A stretch of DNA of 64,000 nucleotides from Polytrichum commune (Eukaryota; Streptophyta; Polytrichopsida; Polytrichales; Polytrichaceae): contig OX485803.1 in the NCBI GenBank assembly GCA_950295325.1, positions 13,084,001 through 13,148,000 on the forward strand, written 5' to 3'. How positions within the stretch are numbered: position 1 is the first letter of the stretch; every line of letters starts with the position of its first letter. The notes under the pieces were generated by a model. It ran no database searches and was not told where the DNA came from. It was given only the letters and a program-made list of their open reading frames with translations. The position numbers and the translations under genes are program-made. Positions 1 to 13,085 of this stretch are shown in pieces.

Positions 1-1139
1 ACACTTTATTCACGCCGGCCCCTTGCTAAAAAGGGACCGGAGTTTCTATCTATCTGTCCCTAAGGAGTGGCATCTCCATACCACGTATGAACTAACGTGA
101 GTGTAAGAAGGTATTAGTTGAGGCATTAGAATACATAGTATACATAAGGGAGAAGTATATATTTTTTTTCTCTAGTGTGTGCATTTAAAAAGGCTATTAA
201 GAATGTTGAAGTAAAGGCAGATGTACAAAAGGGGACCCTAGGATTTAGAGAAAAATTTGTAAACATATGTGCTAGTTCCATCCAATTCACATTTTCATCC
301 ATGATTGTGATATGATAATAGTCCTCAATGACTACCGTGTCCAGTCTTGTTGGGGTTTGCATTTGGGTTTTAGGATTTTACAAACTTAATGCTCATGGAG
401 AGCTCATGGGCTCCCTTGAGTTTTGCTCTGTGGATCGTGGCTAGCTCTCGTCTTTATTTGCTTCATGCAATCTTTGAGTTACACGTTACGGATGAAAAAA
501 TGTTCAATGACTTTCTTATTGAAAAGCAAAGGTGGATTTTATATGTAATAAATGATTAATGAATAGAATATTTATATTTTTATATGTAGTGGAGGCATTT
601 ATTACATTACATTGAAAATCTTATTATAATACATGAGCCCATTTTCCAGCTTGCCATTAGTACGTATACACTTGTTTTTCTCTATAAATTTCTCATGTAT
701 AGGGAGTTTAATTTCATAGTGACCCACACACGTCATTTAGGTTTTTAGTGAAGTGTCCACCCCCCTAGGGCACTGTCTCCACTCCTCCCTCCCTTTCTAT
801 ATTTAAACACCCTTAATTATAACAAATAGCACATGATTAAAAAAAATCATGCCCACCTTTTGCACTTGTAATACCCCACCTTTCCACATTCGTTTTGTTT
901 TGTTTTGTTTTTGTCATATGCTTATTTTAGAAGAAACATTCTGCCAAATGACCCTTTTACTTTAGAAATCTAGTTGGACATGTGTTCATCTTTCTTATAC
1001 TCCCACCATGTTATGTTGGGCTCTTCAAATGGACTATTTGGCACTGGCACACATAACAACAACTTCTCTATTTCACAATATACAACATACTTGTAACCAT
1101 GATGTTTTTGTAGTGACTGCTTCAACGATCCTTAGCTAA
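1..1139. other. Intergenic, no gene recognised
   Basis: AT-rich sequence with no open frame that resembles a known protein and no convincing exon structure. A short GC hairpin (GCCGGCCCC/GGGACCGG, around 15-42) and a TTTTG-type simple repeat near 890-910 are the only structures I noticed. Confidence 0.6.
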
Positions 1140-1565
1140 CTTTGAACCATGAACTAAGAAGCGGCATTGATTTTAATTACACTAATTATTTGAATTAGTG
1201 AGGGTATTACTAATTCCCAAAGCACACACTATTTAACCAAACCTCAAAGTTGACGAGGGTTGGAATTTTTATGGGGTGACACTAAATTCATTAATACAAG
1301 CTCATTTATCATAATGTTCACAAAAGTTAGTGCATGCTCTAAGGTGTTTGTAGAGTGATAAGGATAAAATCATATGGACACACATGCCTGTCAATGAAGT
1401 GTGCCAAGTGCCGATATTTTCAGTGAATAGTGCCAAATGCTAGTACTTTTAGTGGATGATGCCAAGTGTTGGTACTTTCAGTGAATAGTGCCAAGTGCTA
1501 GTACTTTTAGTGGATGATGCCAAGTGTTGGTACTTTCAGTGAATAGTGATGCTATGAAGAATAAT
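1140..1565 (+). repeat. Dispersed repeat with internal tandem units
   Basis: The stretch ends in about three alternating copies of a 30-40 bp unit (AGTGCCAAGTGCTAGTACTT and AGTGCCAAGTGTTGGTACTT types, 1390-1550). A related copy lies in reverse orientation at the other end of the window (about 62620-62960), sharing both the tandem units and the adjoining part around ATTAGTG and TAGTGTCACT. This points to a dispersed, probably non-autonomous element. No coding capacity is visible. Confidence 0.65.
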
Positions 1566-1578
1566 TACAACGAATAAC

Positions 1579-1870
1579 ACTCCTTCCGTCCCAAAAAATG
1601 AATTTCCTACCTCCTGGATTATTTTGTCCCAAAGTGATTGTTCGCTTTATATGCATGGCTAGAAATTTGAGTCTCAAAGTCAAACACTTTTTGCACCAAA
1701 CTTTCGTCACCAAGAAGTTATTCGACACCGCAACTTCGGGGGGTGTTTCAAAGTAGTTGTTGTTTTGTTATTTATTTTAAGAGTCATACTTACAACTTGG
1801 TCAATGATCCGCAGGCCTTAATCTTGCCAAAGTTAGGAACTCAGACAATCATTTTGGGACGGAGGGAGTA
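1579..1870. mobile_element. Stowaway-like MITE
   Basis: A roughly 290-bp AT-rich element. Its left end reads CTCCTTCCGTCCCAAAA and its right end, on the opposite strand, reads CTCCCTCCGTCCCAAAATG. The CTCCCTCCGTCCC terminus is the well-known end of plant Stowaway/mariner-type miniature elements. It has no open frame. TA target duplication is plausible at the right edge (GAGTA) but not clean at the left. Confidence 0.75.
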
Positions 1871-4800
1871 CTAGGAAGAACCCTGCATCCTAGATCTTTT
1901 GGCGAGATATCAAAGTTCACTAGTAGTACGTTTTAGGGTCATACTTACTCCCCCCATATGTGTTGAGTTTTGAGTCTATAATGGTTGACAAATTTGGAGC
2001 ACACAGTCCAATTTCATGTAATGTGTTTTTGTTGTATGTTCTTCAATCCACACCAAACCGCTCACCACTCAAGCACAAGTGTTTGATTAGGACAAGTAAC
2101 CAAATTAAGCCAACTTACCTTGGGCTCATTTGACCTTTTATCAAAGTTATCGGGGCCAAGCATAAACTAGGCATTATTCCCATGTTATTCCTTGGCAGCC
2201 TCTTTTGCACCAAATTTATGTTAACTTATGTTTGAGGAGATGGACAATAATGCACATGTGTAAGTTCGTTGCCCATAACATTATTAAACTTCTTTACCAT
2301 GTTCCAAAGTGCAAAATAGAATGGGCTTGGGAGTTCTTGAGTGGGACATGAAGTTTTGCTAGGGTTTTGTAAAAAATGGCCTCTAAATACAAGTTTTGCA
2401 ACATGTTGGGCATTGATTGGCTACATCTCGACATTGGCAAGACCAACACCGAGCTATCCAACAATACAATGTATTCAAATAGAATCATGTTGACATTAAT
2501 TGAGCATAACCTTGTAATATTCATGGGCCCACCCAACTTAGCAGAGCCCTACATTGGGCGCCCATACCCATGCCCATGGGTTTTGGGTGGGCATGGGTGC
2601 AATATTATTGTTCATGGGTGGGCATGGGTGGGCATGGCTGCGATATTATTGTTCATGGGTGGGCATAAGTCGTTGCTGATGGGCATGGTCTGGGTATGGG
2701 TGCAATTTGAAAGGAAAATGTTGGGCTCTGCAACTTGGCTACATTGTTGAATTAAATTATGTCATTGTAATAACTTGTGTAAGTCGATTGATAATGATTA
2801 CAATCATGTGTATTTGGCAAAAGATTCCATGTTGGGGATTGGCAACCAATTTCATATTCAGCAATACTCTATGTTGCATCCTACATGGCATTCCTTCGTA
2901 ATCTAGTAGCTAGGGTGTGCTTAATATAAGTTTATCCACTGTAGCCTAGTGGATTGCAGCCTAGTTGTATATGTTGGTGGCCTACCCTTGGATTGTATTT
3001 GGATGAGACAAACATGACTTTTTGTTCACTTTTTACTGTACACACCCTAGATTCTCGTTGGGACAAGTAATTGTTTTAGATTAGAAAGGCTCTTGTCATA
3101 AAGATTGAATAATGTAATGTAGAATGCCAAAAGAGTATTTCAATGTGAGATGAGGATTCAATAGGGTATTGATCAATGTGACTGCAAGACGAGGTATATA
3201 TTTTATGTTTTAAATTTATTTTATTTAAATTATAAAATTGTTGGTATGATAATAATATATCTTATAGTAGATATAGGTGAGAACATGAAGATGGAAAGAA
3301 AGTTGTCAACATCTTCTATGTGGACAAGTTATCCAAAGTTACAAGATGGATGTGGATATGCTCAAATAGAATTTGAATCTTGGCCATGGAAGAGGAATGA
3401 AAATATTCACAAACCATAAGTCATCGAAATGAAAGAATCGTAACAACTTGAAATGACATTGAAGTTTGAGTATAGTCAAGTTTGGGAACCTAGATGGCTT
3501 GTGAAAATGCATTAACTTATACAATTTAGGTTAATATGGAAATATGGGCTATTGAAGCTATACCAGATTCCAATGTAGAAGGATGAGTTGGGCCTTTGTC
3601 TACGTAGGGCAAAGAAAGGCACACTTTCCCAGGAGCAAAAATGAGTGTAGAAGGCACTTACATCGACTTTAGACTTGAGCAACAAAGTCATAAAATAGTT
3701 TTTCGGATTGATCCAAGAGATACAATGAACTAGGCTGATTCGGGAAGAAGCTTCTAGAATTTCACCATTGTCTCCCGGAGTTCGACTTCCATAAGTATTA
3801 TATAAATTATCTACAACAATTATTCGAGAAGTTAGTTGAGTATAGATTTCAAGCATGCAGTCTCTCATGAGCGGGAGAAACTTAACCTTAGGCTATACAC
3901 CACAAAATTGAAACATTTGTAGTTGTTTCTCAAAAACATATTTCTCAAGCCCATATTAACTTTTTTTTTTCTTTCTCTCATGCATATCAAATTAGTAAAA
4001 TTCTACATCACCTTGAATAAACTGATGGAAATAATCAATCAACAAATTCTTATTATGACGGACCATGAAGTGGTTGGAGCCCTTAATTTTTTTTTCATAA
4101 CTCTATTACTTGAAGTAATAAGATAATTGATGTCATAATGTTTTCCCTTTTCCCACCAAGCTATGAAACTCATATTTGAGCTGAATAAAACAAAATTCAA
4201 GTGATTTGATTCATTCTTAAAATCATAATCATTCTCTTTAAGAAAACCTTCTGATTTTTCAATAATCCATGTATTTCCGAACATGAATATGCTCCATCTC
4301 GTCACCCAAAATTGATTAGAAACCCTCTTTTTCAGCAACCGTCCTTTACACTACACGACATTTGGATCTTCTCGAACTTGATTAGACAACGAAATTATTC
4401 TTCTCATAGACGTGTATCGAACACAACCACATACATCACATGAGTGACATGTCAAAAAGAAATACAGTAGAAAGTGGTTTTACTCCATAACTTTACTCAA
4501 CGACGTGGGCCCTCAAAACACGCCCTCATAACACACCCTCAGAATACTACAATGGAATGCTGGGAATTCTGTATGACTCTGCCTCTTCTCGCGCAACTTC
4601 TTAAACATCTCATTGTTATATTCTAAGAGTTGAATGCTTAGTAATGTTATGTAAAAGACCCTCAACATCGACTATGGTTTAAAATCTCCTTCCTCAATGA
4701 AACAATGCACGTGTAGGACCCAAAAAAAGGTTAAGTTAGTAATGACGTCAGCCGATCGTTGATCTTCTACAGGGGAAGGCTAGGCTTGGGCTTTGAGCAG

Positions 4801-6407
4801 CCCATGGGGACTGGAGGGGTCACCATTTCATCATCCAAAACTGTAGGCTCACCACATCACACTTTGATAAATGTGTTCATATCCTTTCGAATCTAGGGTA
4901 GGCTGAATTGCTACATACCTCCACAGAGGTCAACGATGGTCGAATTCTGGTCAAAGGCGCCTTTCTTGAATTCATGTCTCCAGATGAGTCAAGCAGATCC
5001 TGATGAAGTTTCGTATCTTTGTACTCTTGCACTCCATTAATCAATGTTCTGAAGTTCCAAGGAATACGACAACCGTGAGCTTGAGGAAAAGCTACGTTCA
5101 AGCGGTTGTGATTGTGTCTACATGATCGAGCTCTAACTTAATACGCACACTGTTTATTCCAAGTAGTGTTCGCTTTTGGCTAATGTGAAAGATGCATCGA
5201 AGTGAGACCACACTCATTTGGGTACCCTTGTTATTGCTGTGGTGCAGATGATGGTGCCATATTACTGAATGAACAAGTGGCTTACTGCAATGCACACCAA
5301 ATTACTGCGTTGGTAAGATGAATTCACAGAAGTGTAAATTCAATTTCATGATTTTACGAACCAATGATTTAGTAGTAGGTTCTACCGATTTCGTTGGAAT
5401 CATGAACCAAATTCACTATGTAGACAATCAATTTAACTTGAACTTTCAACCAATTTCACTACGTGTTGTGAACGATTTCATGATGTGGTACTTGTATTCA
5501 TAACTTCACAAAATCAATTTCATGAACTGTCTAACTTTATTTTACAAAGAACGGCACATCACTCACACGGCCAACACTCTTCTCATAATCAAAAAATCCA
5601 TAACCACACTACATTCTCAAATGCACGAGACTGTGCACTCCAATTGAAATTGAGTTTGAGTTTGTGTTGCTTGCTTTGATATACAATAAGTGAAGATCAT
5701 AGAAGACCCGACACTATTTGCTTTTGACTTTGAGGTACTATAATGAAAGACCAAAGAAAATGAACATCAAGGCTAGAGGCTTCTAGGTAAACTTAGAACA
5801 GAACCATTGAACAAGAAGAAGGCAAAGAGTGCAAAACGAGGAGTTGAGAAGTTGAAAAAAAGAAAACCGTAGAGTGCAAACATATTTATGAAATTGGTTT
5901 GGAAGATTCATGAAGTTGCTAAAGGTAAAGTTCCATTATCATGAAATTGAGGTATGCCACATGTCAAGTCTAATTAGGAGAATCATGAACAAATTTAGAA
6001 GGTACATGAAATTGGTAGAACACTTTGATAACATTGGTTGCAAGGTTCATGAACTAGCTTACAACCTTCAAAAAAAATTGAGTTTGCACTTTTACAAAGT
6101 CATCTTACCAAAGGAGTATGAACCAGGCTACCTTCATTCTGCGATTTTCATGGAAGTGTAATTCAAAACATTATTATGTTATGCAAAAATCAGCTATGTA
6201 CATGTATCCCTGATTTCATGACCACATGATCTTCCAACATAGAGAGGACACTATTTTCCTTCAAAGATATACACAGGGGACAATGCACTGTTCAGAAATA
6301 AACCCTCATAGAACCTGCTAAACCCTAGACAAAGTTCTGTTGAAGTGTGTATCTATAAAGGAAGGCTCAGAACAGGGCATTGTTGGAATTGGGGACCCCA
6401 ATTTACA
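1871..6407. other. Intergenic, no gene recognised
   Basis: Several open frames of 60-120 codons occur on both strands (for example minus 3512-3868 and minus 4877-5101), but none matches a protein family I know and none is supported by splice sites in a consistent frame. An imperfect tandem repeat based on GGGTGGGCATGGGTG lies at about 2575-2705. The stretch from 5100 to 6170 repeats words such as TTCATGAAATTG without a clear period. Confidence 0.5.
2575..2705 (+). repeat. Imperfect tandem repeat (GGGTGGGCATG)
   Basis: Two to three degenerate copies of a unit combining GGGTGGGCATGGGTG with CAATATTATTGTTCATGG follow each other. They create an open frame rich in Met, Gly, His and Trp that is most likely an artefact. 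Confidence 0.6.
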
Positions 6408-6960
6408 GTAAGTAGCATAAGGGCACATAATTTTAGCAATACTCAACAGAGTGTCCATCATCCATAAACTTGACAACTAACATCATACATTTCATGAGAT
6501 GAGACTACCTATTCCTTGGATTGAATGTACACAATCTTAGTGTGGGGATGTGATCCATGGTAGCAGAATGCACTACCATAATGCTTTGTGAGAGTCCAGA
6601 AAGAATCAAGCAACCACAAAGTTTGAAGTAACCTTTTCTTGGGTTATTTATGGATAGGTGACACTTGACATCGTTAAATCTGAGTATTCAACCAATCCAT
6701 AGGCAGTAGCTCAAGGGGCACAAATTTTAAGCAGGACCATCGTCATAGCATTTCATCATTTCATCATAAAAATGAAATGCTACCCATTCCTTGGGCTTAA
6801 ATTTAACAACCTTGTATAAGGTGATAGCAGAATGCACTACCACAATGCTTTGCGGGAGTCCAGAAATAATTGATCAACCAGAGAGTTTGAAGAACTTAAC
6901 CTTTTCTTGGCTTCTTCATGAATAGGTAGGCACATGACGTCAAAAGATCCGAGTTAGTAT
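6408..6960. repeat. Tandem duplication behind the PPR gene
   Basis: Two diverged direct copies, about 6408-6700 and 6702-6960, share blocks such as AGTAGC..AAGGGGCACA, CATTCCTTGG, GCAGAATGCACTACCA and CCTTTTCTTGG in the same order. The second copy ends immediately before the stop codon of the minus-strand PPR gene, so the duplication lies in its 3' untranslated or downstream region. Confidence 0.7.
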
Positions 6961-6971
6961 TTCTAACAAAA

Positions 6972-9900
6972 TTATTTATCTACATCCAATGCTGCGACGA
7001 TTGGTTTCCTCGCCCTCTCAAGGTTCGAGAAGGAGGCCATGTCCTGTAAAACAAGCCGTGCGGCCGATTCCGGTCTCAATAGCCATCGGAGAAGCGCCTC
7101 TCCATTTGCTGTCCACCTTCCTGCATCCTTCGATTCTCGGAACGGAACTCCAAGCTTTGCAATTTCCCTAGTTACACCTACTCGTACAGGTGACCTACCT
7201 TCTTCCTTGCTCAACTTCCCCCACCCTGTGACCACAGAAATAATCCTCGGAAACGACCTTCGATTTTCTAAAAGCTCATTTGCAACAAACTTGATTCTAT
7301 CCAACTCCAAGTCACTCCCTTCTGAAGTTGGAGGGAAGAATGGTGCTAATACTTCAACATCCAAACTGTACCTTACACATGATGAATGTTTCTTCATGTT
7401 GAGATGAAGATCATCATCATCATCATCTGTCATCATAGCGTCCAGATGCCATGCGGCTTGGAGAAGGTGTGCTAGCCACTGGTAAAATGCCACCACTGCA
7501 CCTCCCACAGAGAGACGCCGTATGTCTAACTTCCATTCATCGACTGCGAGAGTACAGAGATCATTATAAATTCCCTGGCCAGACACCCAGCCTAGAGCTA
7601 AGGCAGTTCGCCGATACCAACCAAGAGCCCAAAGTGCGTCCAATAACGAAGAGCTTAATGTAGTCCAAGTCTTCACATCATCTTTATTGACAGAACTGAA
7701 TAGCTTCTCCAATAGCTGTGTCACCTGAAAAAAAAGAAAAAAAAGAAAATGAAATACCTAATTGACATTCTGCAAGCATCAAACAGCAATCACAGAGGGA
7801 ATTTTTATATACATTACACTTGGATGACCCAAAATCTACACAGAAACGATGTGTCTACAAGATTCATTGCTATTGAGGCTTGGCATGTACAACTTATGAC
7901 AGAGAGGAACTGAGTTCCAACTGTATTTAACTTAACAGACTTTGATAAATCTTCCTGTTTCTCAATATTAGCGTTATCCTTCAACTCAACAGGACTTTTG
8001 GTTGGGAGTTGATCATCTTGCATGAACTACCTTCTATATTTGATAATTTTTTAAGGTATGCTCAGAGGAGATAGTGTGGGTTTCAAACGTGAAACAATCT
8101 ATATCGGTTCGTTGAAAATCAAACTCATTTTGGCATGCCGGAGATGCTAAAATGAGTTTGGCCCTCAATGGAACAAAATAGGCTTCTTCATTCAAATTTG
8201 AACACTACCTCCAAGAATGCACCAAATGTGGAAATAGATTATTGCTTTTATATGCAAAAAGACCAATGGGAAATCATAGGGGACCAACTTCTGACAAAAA
8301 GTCCCTTTGAGTTAAAGGATAACTCTATTAACCTTGACTGAATGCAAAAAAGTGTACTAAAGCAGTAATCAGCATATCCCTATCTTGATGGATAATCTTT
8401 GGGGAAAGTGTGGGATATATACCTCTTCATCCCTTCTTGTCGGATCAGTTAATAGGCTACAGCAACATTGCATAAGCTCGGACTCGAAGCTTTCTAAACA
8501 CTGAAGAAGTTGAGACACCTCATTGCTGCTAGAACATTTAGAACCTAGAGTAACAAGGACCACACTACATGTCACAGCATTTGGTGAACATCCTGCCACC
8601 TTCATATCTTCCATGATCATTGTCATCCGCATTATATTATTTGATTTGGCACAAGTATCAAGTGCCTCGGTGTAAGTTTGAACACCACAAACAGTGGATA
8701 ACCGTTTGGCTTGATCATAAATAGCCAACGCCTGCAATGACAGGAAAACAAATCAGAACAATGAAAAATGTATGCCTCATGTTCTATATTATAAGATCTT
8801 CAGTCCATTATCCTGATTACATGTTAGCTGTCTTCACTTATGGACTGAAAGAATCACAACCACTATTTATCATAAATCATTTCAGTGACGAATACACATG
8901 ACATCCCTGTTCATGATTTCGAAAAATAACATACGAGCCGCAAATAGGATCAAAAAGAAGATATCTATAGAAAAGAACTCAATTGTGCAGTCATACCCAC
9001 CTCCTTATAAGATCCGGCTGTCTTGAAATTGGACATAAGAATAGTAAAAGAGGCACTAGTAGGTTGAAGTCCTCGCTGCACCATTTCAACAAATGCGTCT
9101 TGAGCTAAATTCTGTTTCCCCCACTTAAAATACATATCTATCAATGCATTATAAGTCATGGCATTTGGTTCTATACCAGACTCCTTCATTATCTCCAATA
9201 CTGTTCTCACTTCCTCAATATGTCCACCTCTCCCACAAGCACTTATAAGAGAAGTGAATGTCTTCACATTTGGGCTGCACTTCTCTGCCCTCATTTCTCG
9301 AAAGACTTCCATAGCTGCTTCGAAATTGCCTGCGCGCATCACCAGAGACAAATGAGTTTGATGGTCCATGAACAAAACTCTGGCAAAGATGACTTGTTAA
9401 AAGTCACTGCTTGCCTGGATTGAGAAACTTCAGTGCAAAATTACACATACAATAGAATTATCTTTTAGTTCAAAGGAACTTTTCGTCAGGAGTTGGTTGT
9501 TTTGCATACAGCACCTTCCATGTGCATGCTTTGAGGTAGCGTGGAGGTTTGACCAAAGAATATTCTACATTGGTTCATTGAGGGTCAAACTCATTTTGGC
9601 ATAAAAAGAGGCACTAAAATGAGTTTGACCCTCAATGAACCGAAATAGGTTGCTCTTTATTCAAATTCAAAAGTCTACCTCCAAGCATGCACCACAAGAG
9701 AAAAGAAATTAATGATAATGTATGCAAAACAACCAACAGAAACTCATGGGGGACCAACTCCTGACGAAAAGTCCCATTGATACAAAGGATAACTCTGATG
9801 CCTGTTATTTCAGACGAATCCATGAAAGGATAGTTATGTAGCAACTGAAGTAACACGAAGACCTCCTATACCACATCAGTGCAAACATTTGTGCCAACAG

Positions 9901-11192
9901 TAATAGGTACATCAATTCTATCCAAGAGAAAGTACTATATATGCTTTAATACCACCATTCTTTGCAAAACCCTATGAGTACTCTATAAGGTACAACTTTA
10001 TAGGGTTGGTTAACTCACAATGCTATAGGACATTCAACTGAAACTATAATGAAGGGGTTAATAAACTATAACATGCACTAAGAGAGGCCTACCTGGAGTA
10101 AGACACATGTAATCATGGAGATGATATAAGGAGATCCATACCACTGTTTGCGTACACAGTAATTAGCGACGTGTAGGAGACTACTGTTGGTTTTACGCCT
10201 CTCTTCTTCATAGCATCAAATATTTGTTGCGCCTGCTTCACATATTCTGCTGAAGCACAAGCAGCTAGGAGAATATCATAAGAGACCACATCAGGCACTA
10301 TGCCTTCCACGCACATCTCCTTAAATAATGACACTACTTTGGCGAGGCTAGCACCCGCCTTTACATACATGTTCATGACAGTATTGTACGTGTAAAGATC
10401 GGGCTTAAGTCCTTTCTCCTTCATCGAACTAAACATCTCCAAAGCAGTCTCCACCTGGCCTGCATTGCTCCGCGCATGTAGTAGGGTATTGTAAAGCACT
10501 ACGTCTTTCTTGACTGAGTCATCCATGTCAGCAAAAATCATTTCTGCAAAATCTAAGAACCCTGAGCTGCCTAGAATGTCAATCATAGTTGCATATAGAT
10601 GAGGGTCTAACCTACACCATCCTTGCGATTGCATCCACTGAAAAGCTTGTGTTGCCGCATTCGGATATCCTCTTTCACCTACATCCTTCATAATAGCATG
10701 AATAATTCTTGCCACTTGTTCATGAGGTAGGTAACTACTACTACTACTAACACTACTAATGTCTGAATTGGTGTCAAAAGTCTCCTGCAATACAGACCTC
10801 AAGTGCCTCGACCCCACCTTCGTCACCCAGTCACTAAGAACATTGTCCACAGACACTTCATTTCTTGGACTTGTTGTCGTCACCTTCATCACATCTTCAC
10901 CAATACTATTATCCTGTTCCTCCTCTTCTCTAAATTGCGAATTCTCCTTTGACACCCAGCATTGTTCATGCAAAAACCGCCATTTCTCTGCCGAATTCGC
11001 GGTCGCAGCAGCTATAAGTCTTGTATCTTTGAATGTGCAATCGTGCGCCAAATACATAGAGACTGTTTGTGCAACACGATAGGCTGATCGTTGTAGATAT
11101 GGTCCAATGGCCATGCCCCTGGGCTGTGAAACAAAGAAGGATGCGAACGGTCGCCCAACTAAGCAATGTGGGCACATCTGTAACGGCCCCAT
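6972..11192 (-). CDS. P-class PPR protein with C-terminal SMR-like domain
   Basis: Four exons on the minus strand: 11192-10142, 9329-9001, 8731-8423 and 7724-6972. All junctions are GT-AG and the frame is kept, giving 813 residues. The ATG at 11192 directly follows an in-frame stop. The N-terminus is basic and Ser/Ala-rich, fitting plastid or mitochondrial import. Pentatricopeptide repeats run from about residue 170 to 540; blocks such as VVLYNTLLHARSNAGQVETA and YNALIDMYFKWGK are typical, and the exon 1-2 join recreates NSGNFEAAMEVF. Exon 4 holds an SMR-like domain from about residue 627 (LDIRRLSVGGAV.., then FPRIISVVTGWGKLSK.. and a GRW motif), as in the GUN1/pTAC2 class of plastid PPR-SMR proteins. 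An acidic run (TDDDDDD) lies inside the SMR region. PPR tracts of this type bind organellar RNA; the target cannot be read from sequence. Which PPR-SMR orthologue it is remains open. Confidence 0.9.
7966..8330. mobile_element. Foldback MITE in PPR intron 3, copy 1
   Basis: Ends are long inverted repeats: GTTATCCTTCAACTCAA..GGACTTTTGG at the left, and AAAAGTCCCTTTGAGTTAAA GGATAACT at the right. A second inner palindrome surrounds AAAATGAGTTTG. The same family occurs at 9453-9797. It has no coding capacity and sits wholly inside the intron between exons 3 and 4. Confidence 0.75.
9453..9797. mobile_element. Foldback MITE in PPR gene, copy 2 (intron 1)
   Basis: Terminal inverted repeats read GGAACTTTTCGTCAGGAGTT at the left and AACTCCTGACGAAAAGTCCC at the right, followed by GGATAACTC. 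The inner part contains an inverted pair around GGGTCAAACTCATTTTGGCA. It is the better-preserved sibling of the copy at 7966-8330 and lies in the intron between exons 1 and 2. Confidence 0.8.
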
Positions 11193-11435
11193 TCACTCTC
11201 ATCAAATTCGCATCCTTTTCAACTCTACCTCTAGATCCCATATGAACACCTGTAGTCCATCCCTACATTCTGGAAGAACATTAGCATCATCACCCGCTGA
11301 CATTATTAGGTCGAATCAACTTATCCTCTACATTTCACAATTGCAAAGCTTCTATAATAATCACTCCTTTTCTTCGTGCCACACCATCCCAGCTGCAACA
11401 ACAAAAAACACCTCATTCTTGAATGCAAAATTCAG

Positions 11436-11454
11436 CCCTAAACCCTAAACCCCG
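11436..11454 (-). promoter_or_regulatory. Telo-box upstream of the PPR start
   Basis: CCCTAAACCCTAAACCCC on the plus strand contains the plant telo-box (AAACCCTAA), an element often found near transcription starts of genes for organelle biogenesis and translation. It lies about 250 bp upstream of the PPR start codon. The function is inferred from position only. Confidence 0.4.
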
Positions 11455-13085
11455 GCAGGGGAATTAAGACAAGCGAACCAAGAGAAGATGAAAAAAAAAA
11501 TTGGAAAATCTCCAGAACTAAGATCAAGAGGGGCAACTTAGCAAGTTCATTCATTTGTAGACCTTAGGAGCACTTGACCTAAAATAAACCCACCACCAAC
11601 AGAACCCCAAATGTAAGAGAAACTGCACGAAATCAACCTCGAAATTTGCTTGGAGAAAAAATAAGAGTGATATCGCAAAAGCCTCCGGAAGTGAGCGACT
11701 TAACCAAATTCACCACTTGCAGTGCAAAGATCTGCTCTGCGAATAAGAGACGGAAAAAGAAAAAGAAAAAATCTGTACAACTGGTTTTTAACAAACAACA
11801 ATAAGTCGTCAACAATGGCCACAAAACCCGAAGCTTCAATCTTCTCTTCTTCCTATCACAAACTCTCCCAATCCAGCCACCCCTGCAGTTCCACGTCGCA
11901 ACTCTTTCCTTGAAACGCTTCATACTCTACCACCAATCAATGCTGCCATAAAGTGCGCCAACATCTCATGTAAGGTGTACACACCGCTTTCGTTTTCAGA
12001 CAAACAAAGCGCGGGGTTTAGTTACAAATAGTGTGGGTTTTCAGATTAGTGAGCCACACTATTTGCAAACCCTATTTCAAAAAGTATGCACGTTGTTGTG
12101 TTCTCGCCTAGGACCACATACTAATTATACGATTATGTCGACTATACTTTTTGAATAAGCAAGTTCAGTGACATACTTGAAGCCCTTTGAAGCTTCAAAT
12201 ATGTTAACGCTCAAGTAAGTTAGCTTTCTTGCCCTAAGTTTATAAGAAAGCAGAGTGTGATAGAATAGAACCACTCACTACTCCCTCCCAGGTTTTAAGG
12301 GCTTTGTGGACGTATTGTACTCTTGTCATGTAAAAGGATAAATCAAAGGTGACCATTTTTAGGTTATATTACATGGCAGAATCTTTAGTGCAAATTTATA
12401 TTCTACATTCCGAGGCCATTATGTGACGGAAGCACCTCACTTGCCTATTTTATGGCATGTTTGACTAGCCCAGTAACCTGTGCTTACTTCTTATCATAAC
12501 CATGAGAGGCCAGGCCATTCCGTAATACATCATGTCCCAGATCTCCTCTGATTGGTTTTGACAGTCTATGTGTGCACTGTGGAGCGGTTGGGGGTGTAAG
12601 CTTATCTGTCTGGTGAAAGGAGAATCAAGGGAAAGTGAAGGTATGAGGCAACACCAAAGGCAAAGCAACGCATGAGTATCACTAGAATTTGACACACACA
12701 AAAAACAGAGATAGATAGATACATACGTACTAGTCAGTTACACAACCCATGTCAAGGTCTTAGGCTAATAACATCATCGGAGGCAGGGAGAGGCAGCTCT
12801 GTCTAACAATTCTCCTAGGAATTGTGTTAGAGAGGGACTGGCATCTTTGGGTTGAGAGAGGGACTACCCATTCACACATTCACTACCCATTTCGAAAGTT
12901 AGGCTAATAAGGACATTTGCAGCAGGGAGATTGAGCTGCTTTGAAAGCATTATTAGCAGGTAGAGATAGAATCGCGGCAGGAAGATTTTAGCTGGCAATA
13001 AGATCACAGGGAAATTGCTGAAGGCTGAAGTTGTCAGTTCGGGTTCAAAGGGGGATTGCATTTTGTGATGATGCAGGGCAGCATC
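11455..13085. other. Intergenic between divergent genes
   Basis: No coding sequence recognised. A small inverted repeat lies at 12013-12036 and 12054-12075 (ACAAATAGTGTGG and CCACACTATTTG). The region must contain the promoters of the divergently arranged PPR gene and lumen-protein gene. Confidence 0.55.

Noticed and set aside
3512-3868. 118-codon minus-strand frame with TSRIIVVDNLYNTYGSRTPG
   Set aside because: Looks mildly protein-like but I could not link it to a family, and there are no flanking exons; left unannotated.
4877-5295. Two adjoining minus-strand frames as a possible gene
   Set aside because: No recognisable domain and no consistent splice junction between them.
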